A DNA stretch of 64,000 bases, taken from contig NZ_PXZO01000017.1 of assembly GCF_003013475.1 (NCBI RefSeq), forward strand, positions 1 through 64,000, given 5' to 3'. The DNA is from Brevibacillus porteri. GTDB lineage: Bacteria > Bacillota > Bacilli > Brevibacillales > Brevibacillaceae. Shown here piece after piece: positions 33,507-43,118 of the stretch (positions within the stretch are counted from its first letter, which is position 1; each line of letters starts with the position of its first letter). The notes under the pieces were generated by a model. That model was not told the origin of the DNA. It was given only the letters and a program-made list of their open reading frames with translations, and ran no database searches. Both the position numbers and the translations under genes were made by a program.

Positions 33507-34997
33507 TTACTTATTTCCACGCGTTTTCCCAGCGGATGAGGATTGACTAAACGGTCTTCCACCCTTAGCAGAGCGAGCGGCTCCACCTTTTCCCGCTTTC
33601 TTGGCATCGGCTGGCTTCGCAGATTTACCTGCTTTACGCGCTGCAATCGCTTCTGCCTTCTTGCGATTTTTCTCATACTGCGTCTGCAATTCACCCAGCT
33701 CACGCGCCATTTTCCTTTTGTAGCCTGGTTTTACCTTCGTCTTTTTCTTCAAGGCTTCACGTACAGGAGAGAACTCTTTGTCTTTTTCCTTCTGTTGCTC
33801 TTTCGCCTGTTGTGCACGCAGCTCAATGAAATGAGCTTCCCGTTCTTCCGCACGTTGACGGCGACCCGCATCCAGATGGCGACCTTCCTGCAAAATTCTT
33901 TCCTCGATCGATGCCTTCGTGGCTTTGGCAAAACGCCCCATCAAGTTCTTCTGACGAGGAGAAATGAGGGAGATGGCTTTACCTTTTTGTCCCGCACGAC
34001 CCGTACGTCCAACGCGGTGAATGTAGCTATCCACGTCATTCGGCAAATCGTAGTTGATGACATGTGTTACGCCTTCTACGTCGAGTCCACGAGCCGCGAT
34101 ATCTGTCGCGATCAAGTATTGGAAACGAATCTCACGGAATTGCTTCATCAGTTGTTCCCGCTTGTTTTGGGACAAATCACCGTACAGTGCTTTCGCAGCG
34201 AGGCCATTTTCCTGCAATCGAGCTGTAAGCTGCTGTACACGTACTTGCGTATTGGCAAACACGATGGTCAAGAACGGCTGCTCTTGCTCCAGCACATCCA
34301 CGAGAGCGTCCGTCTTATCGCTTTGGTTCACTACATAGTAAAATTGTTCAATGCGCTCAACAGTCTTCTGCTTGCCCTCAATCTTGATATGCGGTGGCTG
34401 CTTCATGAAGCGGTGCGCCAGTCTTTTCACCAAATCAGGCATCGTAGCAGAGAACAACAGCACCTGACGCTGGGAAGGCGTGTGCACGATCACTTGCTCC
34501 ACATCTTCCAAGAAGCCCATTTCCATCATTTTATCTGCTTCATCCAGCACCAATGTGGAGATGCGTCCGAAATGGAGCGATCCGCGCTTCATATGATCCA
34601 GCACGCGCCCTGGTGTTCCGACTACAACATGTACGGTTTCTTTCAGTTTGCTAAGTTGCTTGTCGATATCCGTTCCACCATGCAGAGACAGCACGTTTAC
34701 ATTCAGGTGCTTACCCAGCTTTTCTACTTCTTTGGCAATCTGAATGGAAAGCTCACGTGTCGGGGTGAGAATGAGCGCTTGAATGTCGCGTTTTCCCTCT
34801 TCCAAAGCGTTGAGGATCGGCAGCATGAATGCAGCTGTTTTTCCCGTACCTGTCTGAGCTTGTCCGATTAGATCTTTGCCTTCCATAATGAGAGGAATAG
34901 CTTCCTCTTGAATTTGTGTCGGTTCTTTATAATACAGGTCTTGAATCCCTTGCATCAGCTCCGGACGAAAACCAAAAGACGCAAACGATTTTGCCAT
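33507..34997 (-). CDS. DEAD-box ATP-dependent RNA helicase
   Basis: About 496 residues. The two RecA-like domains hold the full motif set: Q motif (FASFGFRPELMQGIQDLYYKEPTQIQ), Walker A AQTGTGKT, PTRELSIQ, GTPGR, VLDEADKM, SAT, and in domain 2 IATDIAARGLD and HRVGRTGRAGQKG. A long lysine-rich tail (about 370-496, KKKTKVKPGYKRK through AKPADAKKAGKGG) is a typical nonspecific RNA-binding extension of Firmicute Csh/Dbp helicases involved in ribosome biogenesis, mRNA decay and cold adaptation. I chose the ATG at 34997 over an upstream GTG. It is preceded by a leader of about 130 nt. Confidence 0.95.
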   Translation of the reverse strand: MAKSFASFGFRPELMQGIQDLYYKEPTQIQEEAIPLIMEGKDLIGQAQTGTGKTAAFMLPILNALEEGKRDIQALILTPTRELSIQIAKEVEKLGKHLNVNVLSLHGGTDIDKQLSKLKETVHVVVGTPGRVLDHMKRGSLHFGRISTLVLDEADKMMEMGFLEDVEQVIVHTPSQRQVLLFSATMPDLVKRLAHRFMKQPPHIKIEGKQKTVERIEQFYYVVNQSDKTDALVDVLEQEQPFLTIVFANTQVRVQQLTARLQENGLAAKALYGDLSQNKREQLMKQFREIRFQYLIATDIAARGLDVEGVTHVINYDLPNDVDSYIHRVGRTGRAGQKGKAISLISPRQKNLMGRFAKATKASIEERILQEGRHLDAGRRQRAEEREAHFIELRAQQAKEQQKEKDKEFSPVREALKKKTKVKPGYKRKMARELGELQTQYEKNRKKAEAIAARKAGKSAKPADAKKAGKGGAARSAKGGRPFSQSSSAGKTRGNK

Positions 34998-35132
34998 AAC
35001 TTCCACTTCCTTTCACAAGCGAACCGATTCGCCACACCATGACTGCATGGACAGTGGATGCGATAAAACCGGCTCTCATCAATCAAATTCATCCTAGGCA
35101 GGTTGTTGCCCTTGCGAAATCCTATCCTACCT

Positions 35133-35161
35133 ATACTAAAGGAGTACTCTCGAAAAAACAA
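35133..35161 (-). promoter_or_regulatory. Promoter of the helicase gene with a long leader
   Basis: Minus-strand TTGTTT, a 17-bp spacer and TAGTAT. Transcription from here would give a 5' leader of about 130 nt before the helicase ATG. The leader contains a short hairpin with the CCATG/CATGG arms near 35030. Long leaders on helicase mRNAs are often sites of cold-shock or autogenous control. Confidence 0.5.
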
Positions 35162-35227
35162 CTAAACCGTTCAACTCCCGGGTATTTTTCTCCGAGGCTC
35201 GTGATTTCATAACCTCTCCATCATCAC

Positions 35228-35272
35228 AAAAACACCCTCTCCATCGCAATGATACATGCATGGAGAGGGTTT
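35228..35272 (-). terminator. Terminator of the M42 peptidase gene
   Basis: ACCCTCTCCA (35234-35243) pairs with TGGAGAGGGT (35261-35270), with T residues following on the minus strand. Confidence 0.85.
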
Positions 35273-35280
35273 CGCCTACC

Positions 35281-36357
35281 TCATCTATCGAGCAGTTGTT
35301 GAACCGTTTCCTTATCGAGCTTCTTGATGACAGCTGTCAGCAGCTGGGCAGCCTGCTCGAAATCACTTTTTGCCATAATCGCATTATGGCTGTGAATATA
35401 CCGTGTCGCAAAGCCGACGACAATCGACGGGCAGCCAATGCCGCTTGTATGGAATTTCGCTGCGTCTGTTCCGCCTCCTGCGAGGGCATCCACCTGGATA
35501 TTGATGCCGAGCTCCTCTGCTGTGTCGAATACGAGATCGCGCAATCCGGTATGCGGAATCATCGTGGCATCAAATAACATAACGAGCGGACCGTCCCCCA
35601 CGTTGCAGGTCATCGGATAGGATTCATTTCCAGGCGTGTCATATGCGAGTCCAACATCGACAGCAAAAGCAATATCCGGTTCAACCAGCGTCGCTACTGT
35701 GCCAGCACCGCGCGTCCCAACTTCTTCTTGAACGGTTGCACCGGCGTATAGCACATTTGGATGCTCTTCCGACTGCAAACGTTTCAGCACCTCGATTGCC
35801 AGCGCACACCCCGCTCGATTATCGAGCGCCTTTGCGACCCACAGCTCTCCGTCGCGCATCGTCGTAAAATCACTGTCAGGAACAATCCAATCACCAGGGC
35901 GAACACCCATTTCCTTCGCATCTGCTTCATCTTTTGCCCCGATGTCAATGTACAAATCCTTGAGCTTCATGACTTTTTCCCGCTCTTCTTTTTCCAGAGC
36001 GTGTGGTGCCTTCGAACCAATGAGCCCGAGATGCTCACCTTTGCGTGTCTTGACCTTCACGCGCTGTGAGAGGATATTGTGCGTCCACCATCCACCGAGC
36101 TGGATAAAACGCAAGTACCCTTTTGGCGTGATATGCGTCACCATGAAGCCCACTTCATCCAAATGTCCCGCGAGCAAAATTTTCGGACCGTTTTCTGCAC
36201 CCGTCTTCTTCCCGAGTACTCCACCCAGTCGATCCTTTACCAACTCGTCGCTGAGAGGCTGTAAGTATTCTTCCATCTTCACCCTGACTTCGCGCTCGTG
36301 CCCAGGTACTCCGTCCGTTTCCGTCAAATCCTTGATCAATTTCGTGAGATCGTCCAT
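35281..36357 (-). CDS. M42 family glutamyl/leucyl aminopeptidase
   Basis: 358 residues, normal for the family. Metal and catalytic residues are visible in LLAGHLDEVGFMVT (zinc His and catalytic Asp), ALDNRAGCALAIEVL (bridging Asp), TVQEEVGTRGAGT (catalytic and metal Glu pair), and FAVDVGLAYD. These cytoplasmic, usually dodecameric, cobalt- or zinc-dependent enzymes remove N-terminal residues from peptides. AAAGGAGAT precedes the ATG. It is followed by its own terminator. Confidence 0.93.
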   Translation of the reverse strand: MDDLTKLIKDLTETDGVPGHEREVRVKMEEYLQPLSDELVKDRLGGVLGKKTGAENGPKILLAGHLDEVGFMVTHITPKGYLRFIQLGGWWTHNILSQRVKVKTRKGEHLGLIGSKAPHALEKEEREKVMKLKDLYIDIGAKDEADAKEMGVRPGDWIVPDSDFTTMRDGELWVAKALDNRAGCALAIEVLKRLQSEEHPNVLYAGATVQEEVGTRGAGTVATLVEPDIAFAVDVGLAYDTPGNESYPMTCNVGDGPLVMLFDATMIPHTGLRDLVFDTAEELGINIQVDALAGGGTDAAKFHTSGIGCPSIVVGFATRYIHSHNAIMAKSDFEQAAQLLTAVIKKLDKETVQQLLDR

Positions 36358-36498
36358 CCTTTATCTCCTTTTCGATACTGACGTATTCCCTTTATGATTT
36401 CGAGAAATCGCTTACAAAATCCTTTCATTTCCAAATTGCCTGCACCCTATTTGATATTGTTTCCCCAACCAGTGTCCCGAATGCGCTCGAGTACTTCT

Positions 36499-37800
36499 TC
36501 ATGCTGTCGCATTTGATTGGGTGGCCTTCGTAGCATTTTCTTGTTCTTGCCCGACCTTTTTCGTGATCCGATGAAATAGCACGAGACAAATCAGTCCCAT
36601 CCCTACAAAAATTCCGGTGATCGCAATAGTGGGAACCCACGTACTGACAAGAATAAACACACCTGCACTGCTGACCCCCACGATGCTAAACAGAGAATGT
36701 ACAGCCATATACGTGCTCCGCGCATGATCCGGCACCATATTGGCGAGTAACGCTTGTTTTACTGGAATGTGCATCACTTCACCCAACGTCGCGAAGAACA
36801 TGGCAATGAGCAAGACAGCAGGAGAGCTGCTGAAGCTAATCCAGGCATACCCGCAAAAGTACAGGACCAAGCCTGATAAGAGCACAGCCCTATCTCTCAT
36901 GCTCTTCATCACGTAGGACACCAAAACGGTCATGCAAACAACCAGCAACGTGTTTTCTGTTTTTAATAGGCCTAACAAGTTCATCCCATCTACCTGAATG
37001 GCAAGAAACGAAAATAACTGCTCAGGCTCCGGGATATCTTGCACTAAACGAAGGCCTATGACATTGGTCAATTGCTCCTCTACAGCTATAATGAGCAGAT
37101 TCGCTATGGTAAACAGTAGAAAAATCCGATGCTTGAGCACTTCTTTATAAGCTCCCATGACATCTGCCATAAAACTCGAATCTTTTTGTCTTTGTTTGCC
37201 AGACGCTGAGCGTGCACGTTTTTCTGGCACATACGTTTCCTTGATAAACAGGATCGTAATGGCGAGCGAAATCGCGATGCTTACAGCCACACCGAGAAAT
37301 AGGGCAAAGTAATGCTTGTGGAACAAAAAAGCCCCTACCAACCCTCCTATGGCTACCGACAGATTATTCAACCAATAAGAAGCCGTAAAAATCGCTCGCC
37401 TGTTTTCCGGCTGACTCACATCAATGATGAGTGCTTGGTATGCAGGACCTGACGCCCCCAAACAAAAGTTATTGAACAGAAACAAAATAAATGTCACATA
37501 AGGCAGCTGAATCCAGGGCGAGTTGACAAAGGCTACACCAAGAAAACTGAGAAAGATGACCGCCTCACACACAACGATGACTTTTTTTCGCCCGATCCTG
37601 TCTGCCACATATCCCCCTGCAAAAGAGCCTGCGACACTCGCTGCCATCACGCCTAAAAACATGAAGCCCGTTACAACCGTCCCCAATTGCTTGGAGAAAA
37701 AAACAATCAAGTACGGAGTCACAGTCATGCTCGCCATCGTCGTCAAAAATTGTAACATCAGTCTGATCTGGATGTTGCTGTCGAACTTCCAAAAACTCAT
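36499..37800 (-). CDS. Major facilitator superfamily transporter
   Basis: About 433 residues with 12 predicted membrane segments. The MFS loop 2-3 motif is seen as GGYVADRIGRKKVIV (about residue 63). The basic central loop (EKRARSASGKQRQKDSS) separates the halves. I chose the ATG at 37800, with AAGAGGA about 10 nt upstream. It resembles multidrug exporters. A perfect 16-bp palindrome just upstream and the TetR regulator gene before it suggest substrate-inducible efflux. The substrate is unknown. Confidence 0.9.
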   Translation of the reverse strand: MSFWKFDSNIQIRLMLQFLTTMASMTVTPYLIVFFSKQLGTVVTGFMFLGVMAASVAGSFAGGYVADRIGRKKVIVVCEAVIFLSFLGVAFVNSPWIQLPYVTFILFLFNNFCLGASGPAYQALIIDVSQPENRRAIFTASYWLNNLSVAIGGLVGAFLFHKHYFALFLGVAVSIAISLAITILFIKETYVPEKRARSASGKQRQKDSSFMADVMGAYKEVLKHRIFLLFTIANLLIIAVEEQLTNVIGLRLVQDIPEPEQLFSFLAIQVDGMNLLGLLKTENTLLVVCMTVLVSYVMKSMRDRAVLLSGLVLYFCGYAWISFSSSPAVLLIAMFFATLGEVMHIPVKQALLANMVPDHARSTYMAVHSLFSIVGVSSAGVFILVSTWVPTIAITGIFVGMGLICLVLFHRITKKVGQEQENATKATQSNATA

Positions 37801-37824
37801 CGTGACCATTCCTCTTTTCGTAAC

Positions 37825-37840
37825 GATTGATTAATCAATC
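37825..37840. promoter_or_regulatory. TetR operator 1 upstream of the MFS gene
   Basis: GATTGATTAATCAATC is a perfect 16-bp palindrome 25 bp upstream of the MFS ATG. An imperfect second copy lies upstream of the tetR gene at 38505-38520. Including flanks, the two 22-bp segments agree at 18 positions when one is inverted. Confidence 0.7.
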
Positions 37841-37851
37841 ATTTATATTCC

Positions 37852-37891
37852 AAAAAAAAGACCGATGGAGAATGCTAGCGATTCTTCGGTC
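37852..37891 (-). terminator. Terminator of the tetR gene
   Basis: The minus-strand stem GACCGA...TCGGTC with an inner AGAAT/ATTCT pairing and a T8 run overlaps the last codons of tetR. It partly separates tetR from the MFS gene, which must use its own promoter at the operator. Confidence 0.75.
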
Positions 37892-38477
37892 CAAAAAGCT
37901 GCATGGCAAACGGAACGAATTTTTCCCACATGTTGCTTTGTGGCTCATCGGTCAAATTCACACGCAGACCAATTAACAGACTCATGTACGCTGTCGCCAC
38001 GTATTTGGGATCTTGGACATGCAAGAGTCCTTTCTCTTGTCCATTGATCAAGAGCTCGGCAATTTTCGTACGAAATGTGTTGTGAAACGCATCTAACTCA
38101 GCAAATGAATGGGCAAAACGATTGTAGTAGCCAACTACTTGGACGACCAGACGCAAGTACGAATCGAACGCGGCGAAAAGCTTGATGTGATTGGTCACCA
38201 TTCTCTCTAATTCCAGTAATGGCTCAGATGCTTGGGGATCAAAGTCAAGCAGTTTGACCGAATGCTCTTGTAATGGCTCCGTGACGGCGGCATGAAAGAG
38301 CTGATCCTTGTTTTCAAAGTACGTGAAAACACTGCCAAAGCTCACTCCAGATGCCTTCGCGACTTTTGCAATGGTGGTATCATCATAGCCGCGCTCGGCA
38401 AACAAGAGAACGGCCTGCTGAAGAATCGTTTCCCGCTTTTGCTTCATTTTTAGCACTTGTTCTTCTGAAAGTGGCAT
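37875..38477 (-). CDS. TetR/AcrR family transcriptional repressor
   Basis: 200 residues. N-terminal helix-turn-helix (about 12-58; ILQQAVLLFAERGYDDTTIAKVAKASGVSFGSVFTYFENKDQLFH) is canonical TetR. The C-terminal ligand and dimerisation domain is variable. AAGGAGCCTG precedes the ATG. It is upstream of the MFS exporter on the same strand. Matching operator-like repeats precede both genes, so it probably represses itself and the exporter. Confidence 0.92.
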   Translation of the reverse strand: MPLSEEQVLKMKQKRETILQQAVLLFAERGYDDTTIAKVAKASGVSFGSVFTYFENKDQLFHAAVTEPLQEHSVKLLDFDPQASEPLLELERMVTNHIKLFAAFDSYLRLVVQVVGYYNRFAHSFAELDAFHNTFRTKIAELLINGQEKGLLHVQDPKYVATAYMSLLIGLRVNLTDEPQSNMWEKFVPFAMQLFGPKNR

Positions 38478-38504
38478 GCTGTACAGGCTCCTTGCTAATG
38501 AATG

Positions 38505-38520
38505 ATTAGTCGATCAATCG
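38505..38520. promoter_or_regulatory. TetR operator 2 upstream of tetR
   Basis: GATTAGTCGATCAATC is an imperfect copy of the operator at 37825-37840 (12 of 16 bases in direct alignment; the inverted 22-bp context matches better). It lies 28-43 bp upstream of the tetR start. Confidence 0.6.
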
Positions 38521-38583
38521 TTACTTGCATTATAGTACTGACTTCCAGCATTTGCAAAGAGTTTTGTCTCTCCTGATTCAGCA

Positions 38584-38619
38584 AAAAATAAAAACGGCTG
38601 GCACTTGTGTCCAGCCGCT
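38584..38619 (-). terminator. Terminator of the pepV gene
   Basis: CGGCTGG-N9-CCAGCCG, followed by a T-rich stretch on the minus strand. Confidence 0.88.
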
Positions 38620-38627
38620 TGCTATTC

Positions 38628-40064
38628 CTACTTCGCTAATTCATAGATCGCTTGCGCGTAAATCGCTGTCGCTTTGATCAGATCATCCACGAAAATATAT
38701 TCATCTCGCTGGTGGGCACTGTCAGGACGACCTGGGAAAAGCGGTCCGAATGCTACCCCAACATCCAGCGATCGGCCGTAGGTAGCGCCGCCAATTGCAA
38801 TGATGCCTGCTTCCTCGCCTGTTTGTTCCGTATACACGCGTTGCAGTGTCGTCACCAAAGGGTGATTCGGGTCGACGCGGTGCGGTGTCAGATGCTCAGC
38901 CACTTCGAGCGTATATGCCCCTTCACTGAATCGTTCAGCAAGAACAGCCGACCATTTTTCGAAGGCAACAGAATGTGGGTAACGGATATTCAGACGGAAA
39001 AGCGCATCCTGCTTTTCGTCATACTCGATCACACCTGTGTTCAGTGTGAGCGCACCCATTTCTTCATCATCATGCGCGATGCCGAGCGCTTCACCGTAAT
39101 GCTGCTTGTGCAAATAACGATCAGCCAAGCTTACAAATACTGCTCCGCGTTCATCCAAGGACAAGGTGCGCAAAAAGTGAATGAGCTCAGTACCCGCGTT
39201 GACACCTTTGCTCGGGTCCATTCCGTGAACCGAAACGCCCTCCATGTGCAGCACTACGAGACCGTCCTGCTCCTCCACTTTTCCTTTCAAGCCAGTCGCT
39301 TCCAAGTGCTGGCGATAACTTTGTGCAATCGCCTCACTATTCAAGCCGATTGGCGCAAGCGTTGCTACAGCCTTGTCTGGAACCATGTTCATCCGCAAGC
39401 CAGCCTGTAAGGAAACGAGCTTTGCCGCCACATTATCCGCAGCAGGTATTCCAAGACTTTGGAAGGATGCAAGCGTCTGCCGTAATGACAGATCGGTCAA
39501 GCCTTTTTCCGCATAGATCAGCGGGAAGTCTGCATCTGGTGTAAAGCCCATCGTCGGCATTTCTTCCGTTTCAAAATACGTGTTCACACACTGCCAGCTC
39601 GATTCTTCATCCGTACCGAAAATAAAGCGCACGCGCTTCGACAGCGGCAATCCCAACTCCATCACGATCTTCGCTGCGAAAATGGCCGCCATCGTCGGTC
39701 CCTTGTCGTCAATCGCACCACGGGCCACCATGCGTCCATCCACGATCTCGGCTGCATACGGAGGCGTACTCCAGCCATCGCCTTCCGGTACGACATCGAC
39801 ATGGCTCAGAATGCCGATCAATTCCTCACCTTGTCCGAATTCAGCGTGCCCTGCATATCCGCGGACGTCTTTGGTTGTCATGCCTGCTTTTTCACACACG
39901 CCTAGAGCAAAGTCAAGCGCTTGCCGAATCCCTTCTCCAAAAGGGGCATCTTCCCGTGCTGACTCGGGGTCTAATACACTTTTAATCTGCAAAAATTGTT
40001 GTGTCGTCGCAATCAGTTCGTCCTTGCGTTTCTTTGTTTCTTCCAGCCAATTAACGCTTGTCAT
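38628..40064 (-). CDS. pepV: Dipeptidase PepV-type (M20 family)
   Basis: About 478 residues. M20 di-zinc motifs: SHVDVVPEGDGWSTPPY (His and Asp of the active site), RGAIDDKGPTMAA (bridging Asp), FIFGTDEESSWQCV (catalytic Glu pair) and a later lid domain. The length and lid fit the PepV/Sapep group, which cleaves dipeptides with an N-terminal D- or L-amino acid. I chose the ATG at 40064, preceded by GGAG. It overlaps the last 14 nt of the alarmone synthetase gene, so the two are translationally coupled. Confidence 0.9.
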   Translation of the reverse strand: MTSVNWLEETKKRKDELIATTQQFLQIKSVLDPESAREDAPFGEGIRQALDFALGVCEKAGMTTKDVRGYAGHAEFGQGEELIGILSHVDVVPEGDGWSTPPYAAEIVDGRMVARGAIDDKGPTMAAIFAAKIVMELGLPLSKRVRFIFGTDEESSWQCVNTYFETEEMPTMGFTPDADFPLIYAEKGLTDLSLRQTLASFQSLGIPAADNVAAKLVSLQAGLRMNMVPDKAVATLAPIGLNSEAIAQSYRQHLEATGLKGKVEEQDGLVVLHMEGVSVHGMDPSKGVNAGTELIHFLRTLSLDERGAVFVSLADRYLHKQHYGEALGIAHDDEEMGALTLNTGVIEYDEKQDALFRLNIRYPHSVAFEKWSAVLAERFSEGAYTLEVAEHLTPHRVDPNHPLVTTLQRVYTEQTGEEAGIIAIGGATYGRSLDVGVAFGPLFPGRPDSAHQRDEYIFVDDLIKATAIYAQAIYELAK

Positions 40065-40782
40065 TCTCTTCTCCAGTCCTCTCATTCATACTTCCTTCGT
40101 CCATTGCCGCATCGACGTCGAGATCCAGCTCCACCAACGATAACAATGACTCCATCGGCACTTCTTTTTTCGTAAATTCTGCTTGGGCGTCTTTAATTTC
40201 TTCCCGGATGTTGTTCATTTCGCTATCAAGCTTGTAGGACGCCTTGGCAGCCTCGAACAATCTTTGCCGTATATCGGATGGGATAATTCCCTCGTATTTA
40301 TAATTCAGCGAGTGCTCAATCGTCGCCCAAAAATTCATTCCCAATGTGCGAATCTGAATTTCTACCGGAATGGTCACTTGCCCACCCGCCATCATGATCG
40401 GATACTCCACGGCAAGGTGATAGCCGCGATAGCCGCTTTCTTTTGGGGTAGAGACATAATCCTTCTCCAAATACACACGCATGTCTCCGCGGTTGCGTAT
40501 CATCTCAACGACTGCAGGTATATCATCAATAAACTGGCAAATGACGCGGATGCCTGCGATATCGCGAATTTCCCAGCAGATATTCTCATCAATCGGAAAC
40601 TGCAAGCGGTTTGCCTTGTTGTAAATACTCGGGATCGATTTGACCCTGCCCACCGCAAACTCAATCGGTGAATGCTCCTTGCGTTTGCGCAGCTCGTTAC
40701 GGATATTTTTAATTTTGACTTTGATTTCTTCTACAGCTTGTTCGAACGGTAGCAGATATAGTTCCCAATCTAGTTTGTGCAC
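40051..40782 (-). CDS. relQ: Small alarmone synthetase (RelQ/YjbM type)
   Basis: 243 residues with a RelA/SpoT synthetase domain only (about 45-190): the substrate-binding RDIAGIRVICQFIDDI, YHLAVEYPI, and EIQIRTLGMNFWATIEHSLNYK. There is no hydrolase, TGS or ACT domain, and the N- and C-terminal helices fit small alarmone synthetases that make (p)ppGpp from ATP and GDP/GTP. The GTG start is preceded by GGAGGGACG. In B. subtilis the orthologue responds to cell-wall stress. It is co-transcribed here with a dipeptidase gene, which could link amino acid salvage to the stringent response. Confidence 0.92.
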   Translation of the reverse strand: MHKLDWELYLLPFEQAVEEIKVKIKNIRNELRKRKEHSPIEFAVGRVKSIPSIYNKANRLQFPIDENICWEIRDIAGIRVICQFIDDIPAVVEMIRNRGDMRVYLEKDYVSTPKESGYRGYHLAVEYPIMMAGGQVTIPVEIQIRTLGMNFWATIEHSLNYKYEGIIPSDIRQRLFEAAKASYKLDSEMNNIREEIKDAQAEFTKKEVPMESLLSLVELDLDVDAAMDEGSMNERTGEENDKR

Positions 40783-40860
40783 GCTTACGTCCCTCCGGCT
40801 TGAAACTCTCCATCGTCCTTATCATTCAACATTTTGTGTGAGATATCCTTCCAAAATACA

Positions 40861-40914
40861 AAAAGAGACGGGAGAAAAGGCAGTTGTCACTGGCTTTTGC
40901 TCCGTCCCTCTTTT
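40861..40914. terminator. Hairpin terminator downstream of the chemoreceptor gene
   Basis: AAAAGAGACGGGAG pairs imperfectly with CTCCGTCCCTCTTTT, just past the stop of the minus-strand chemoreceptor gene, with T residues on both outer sides. Confidence 0.7.
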
Positions 40915-40915
40915 C

Positions 40916-42997
40916 TTAATTTTCGCGCGAAACAAAGGTTGCAAGTGAGCTTCTCAGCTCTTCTGCTAGAATGGCCAGCTGATTCGCAGCATCTGCGATA
41001 AGCTCCATCGCTGCACTCTGCTCCTCTACCGCAGCCGAGATGCTTTGGACACCGGCAGCTGCTTGCATCGATGCGGACGATACTTCACCAGCGACAACGG
41101 CTACCTGCTGGGCATCTGGCGCCATACGCTTGAATGCTTCACTGACACCATTAATTTCTTGCGACACCCCGAGGATGTTTTCCTCGATGTGCTGGAACAT
41201 CTCTTGCGATTGGTGTGCTGTTTTTATGCCGCGGGCGGTCGTTTGGGCACCCTCGACCATCCTGGCGACTGCTTCTCTCGTATCCTTTTGTACGTCTCCA
41301 ATCATGCCTACGATCTGCTGGGCAGCGCTGTTGGTATCTTCTGCCAGCTTACGCACTTCCCCAGCGACGACGGCAAATCCCTTGCCATGCTCTCCTGCTC
41401 TGGCTGCTTCGATCGCAGCATTCAAAGCTAGCAGATTGGTCTGTCGGGCAATTTCTGTAATGACGGAGATAATTCTCGAAATGTCCTTCGATCGCCCTTC
41501 CAATACATGAATGACATCCGTTGCAGCTTCTACCGAACGATTGATTTCGTCCATGCTGTCCATCACATCTGCGATCGCGCGTCTGCCAGCGTGTGCATGC
41601 TGCTTCATTTCTTCCGCAGATACAGTCACCCGTTCTACATTTTCCGTTACGACCGCCACATCTTTCGTCAAATCAACAGCTAGATTCAAGGTTTGTCCCA
41701 TTTTTTCTACCTGACTGTCAGCAGATGCAGCCACTTGATCGACGACGAGAACAATTTGCTGACTGGACGCGGCAATCTCACTGGTGTTTCCCTGGATATT
41801 TCGCACCGCACCGGAAACGGAAGCGGCTGCCTGCTGAATCTGAAACAAAATTTTGCGCAGTTGCTTTTGCATCGTAACGAGAGACCCTGCAAGCTCCCCC
41901 AATTCATCTTTTCGTTTTAATAGCTTGTCAGGAATCTCACGCGAAAAATCCCCATGTCCGATCCGCTCTGCCACGGCAAGCATGCCGCGAAACGAACGAC
42001 GAAGCCAATTTGCTGTAAATAGCGAGATGATGACGATTAGCAAGAGGACGGCACCATTAAAGGCAATCATGGCATCCCGAATGCGGGTTGGGCCCTCCAG
42101 TATTTCAGTCATATTCATCTCTGCCAAAATCGCCCACGTCTTCTTCCCCACTTTGACCTGATCATAGGACACGAGCACTTGCTGTCCTAAGTAATCCATG
42201 CTTTCGACCGTTCCTTCGGATTGTTGGGTGAGCAAGACTTGATCAACGATGGGCGTATCTACTTTTTGCTGTAACAACGTATTTGGCTCACTGCCCAGTT
42301 GTGAGCGCATGAGCTTGTCCGGACCACCCACCAAGTAAATCTTCCCGGTTTCCCCAAGCCCCTCTCGTTGATTGAATATTCTAGAAATATAATCCATGGA
42401 TACTTCGACTGCTATTTGCCCGATGATGTAGCCTCGCTCGTAGATCGGCGCTGCCATGTATACCCCTGGCGCTCCTCCAGATGGCTCGTAAATGCCTAGA
42501 TCTGACATTTCTGCGCTTTGGGTTTTCTTGACTTGCTGCACAGTCTGGCCAAGTACAGAGTCAGCGTGTGGGCCTGTCAGGAGATTGGTACCAAAATCGG
42601 CCTGCGGCTTTGTCTCGTACACGATGTCCCCTTGTGCATTCAACAGAAAAGCATTTACGAAGCCGTAGCGAGCGACCTCCATTTTCAATTCGTTGGTATA
42701 TCTCGCTTGCACTTCTTCATAGGTAGGCGATTCTCGTCCTTGCCGCCACACGTCCTCAAACGAAGAAAGGGCAGACATTACTGTTCCCGAGGCAGCCAGC
42801 GTATCCACGTTCCTGGCTCGCTCACGAAAGTAATTTTCCACCTGTTCCTTGTTGCTGTGACGCAGCGCTTCCAGTGTAGCGGCGCTTCCGTTCAACAATT
42901 CCTGCTTGGATTCCTGATAAGCAAACACTCCCGCTGCCGTCAGCGGTACACTTCCTGCCAGTAGTAGTACGAGCAGTATACGAGCGCCCAACTTCAT
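40916..42997 (-). CDS. Transmembrane methyl-accepting chemotaxis protein with dCache-like sensor
   Basis: About 693 residues. Membrane segment (about 8-25), extracytoplasmic double-Cache-like sensor domain (about 35-305), second membrane segment (about 310-330), HAMP (about 332-385), then the signalling domain with [42 protein letters not shown]. dCache sensors bind amino acids and other small metabolites. The start is the ATG at 42997, preceded by GGGGGG. No other chemotaxis genes are adjacent. Confidence 0.92.
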   Translation of the reverse strand: MKLGARILLVLLLAGSVPLTAAGVFAYQESKQELLNGSAATLEALRHSNKEQVENYFRERARNVDTLAASGTVMSALSSFEDVWRQGRESPTYEEVQARYTNELKMEVARYGFVNAFLLNAQGDIVYETKPQADFGTNLLTGPHADSVLGQTVQQVKKTQSAEMSDLGIYEPSGGAPGVYMAAPIYERGYIIGQIAVEVSMDYISRIFNQREGLGETGKIYLVGGPDKLMRSQLGSEPNTLLQQKVDTPIVDQVLLTQQSEGTVESMDYLGQQVLVSYDQVKVGKKTWAILAEMNMTEILEGPTRIRDAMIAFNGAVLLLIVIISLFTANWLRRSFRGMLAVAERIGHGDFSREIPDKLLKRKDELGELAGSLVTMQKQLRKILFQIQQAAASVSGAVRNIQGNTSEIAASSQQIVLVVDQVAASADSQVEKMGQTLNLAVDLTKDVAVVTENVERVTVSAEEMKQHAHAGRRAIADVMDSMDEINRSVEAATDVIHVLEGRSKDISRIISVITEIARQTNLLALNAAIEAARAGEHGKGFAVVAGEVRKLAEDTNSAAQQIVGMIGDVQKDTREAVARMVEGAQTTARGIKTAHQSQEMFQHIEENILGVSQEINGVSEAFKRMAPDAQQVAVVAGEVSSASMQAAAGVQSISAAVEEQSAAMELIADAANQLAILAEELRSSLATFVSREN

Positions 42998-43118
42998 GGA
43001 AAAGCCCCCCATTTTTTCCAATCTCATTTTCTGGTATACTTATAGAATATTATTTATATTTCTACTATTAATATGAATATAGTACCAGAAAAGGAAAAAG
43101 GAAGGCTAGACCAAAGTA

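Noticed and set aside
33296-33703. A minus-strand frame joining the helicase 3' end to the PadR remnant
   Set aside because: It reads the helicase tail in the wrong frame and crosses the helicase terminator; only its last ~50 codons (from about 33442) have PadR similarity, reported as a pseudogene.
33543-34871. A 442-codon plus-strand frame antisense to the DEAD-box helicase gene
   Set aside because: The helicase motifs on the minus strand are complete; the antisense product has no domain and no start signal.
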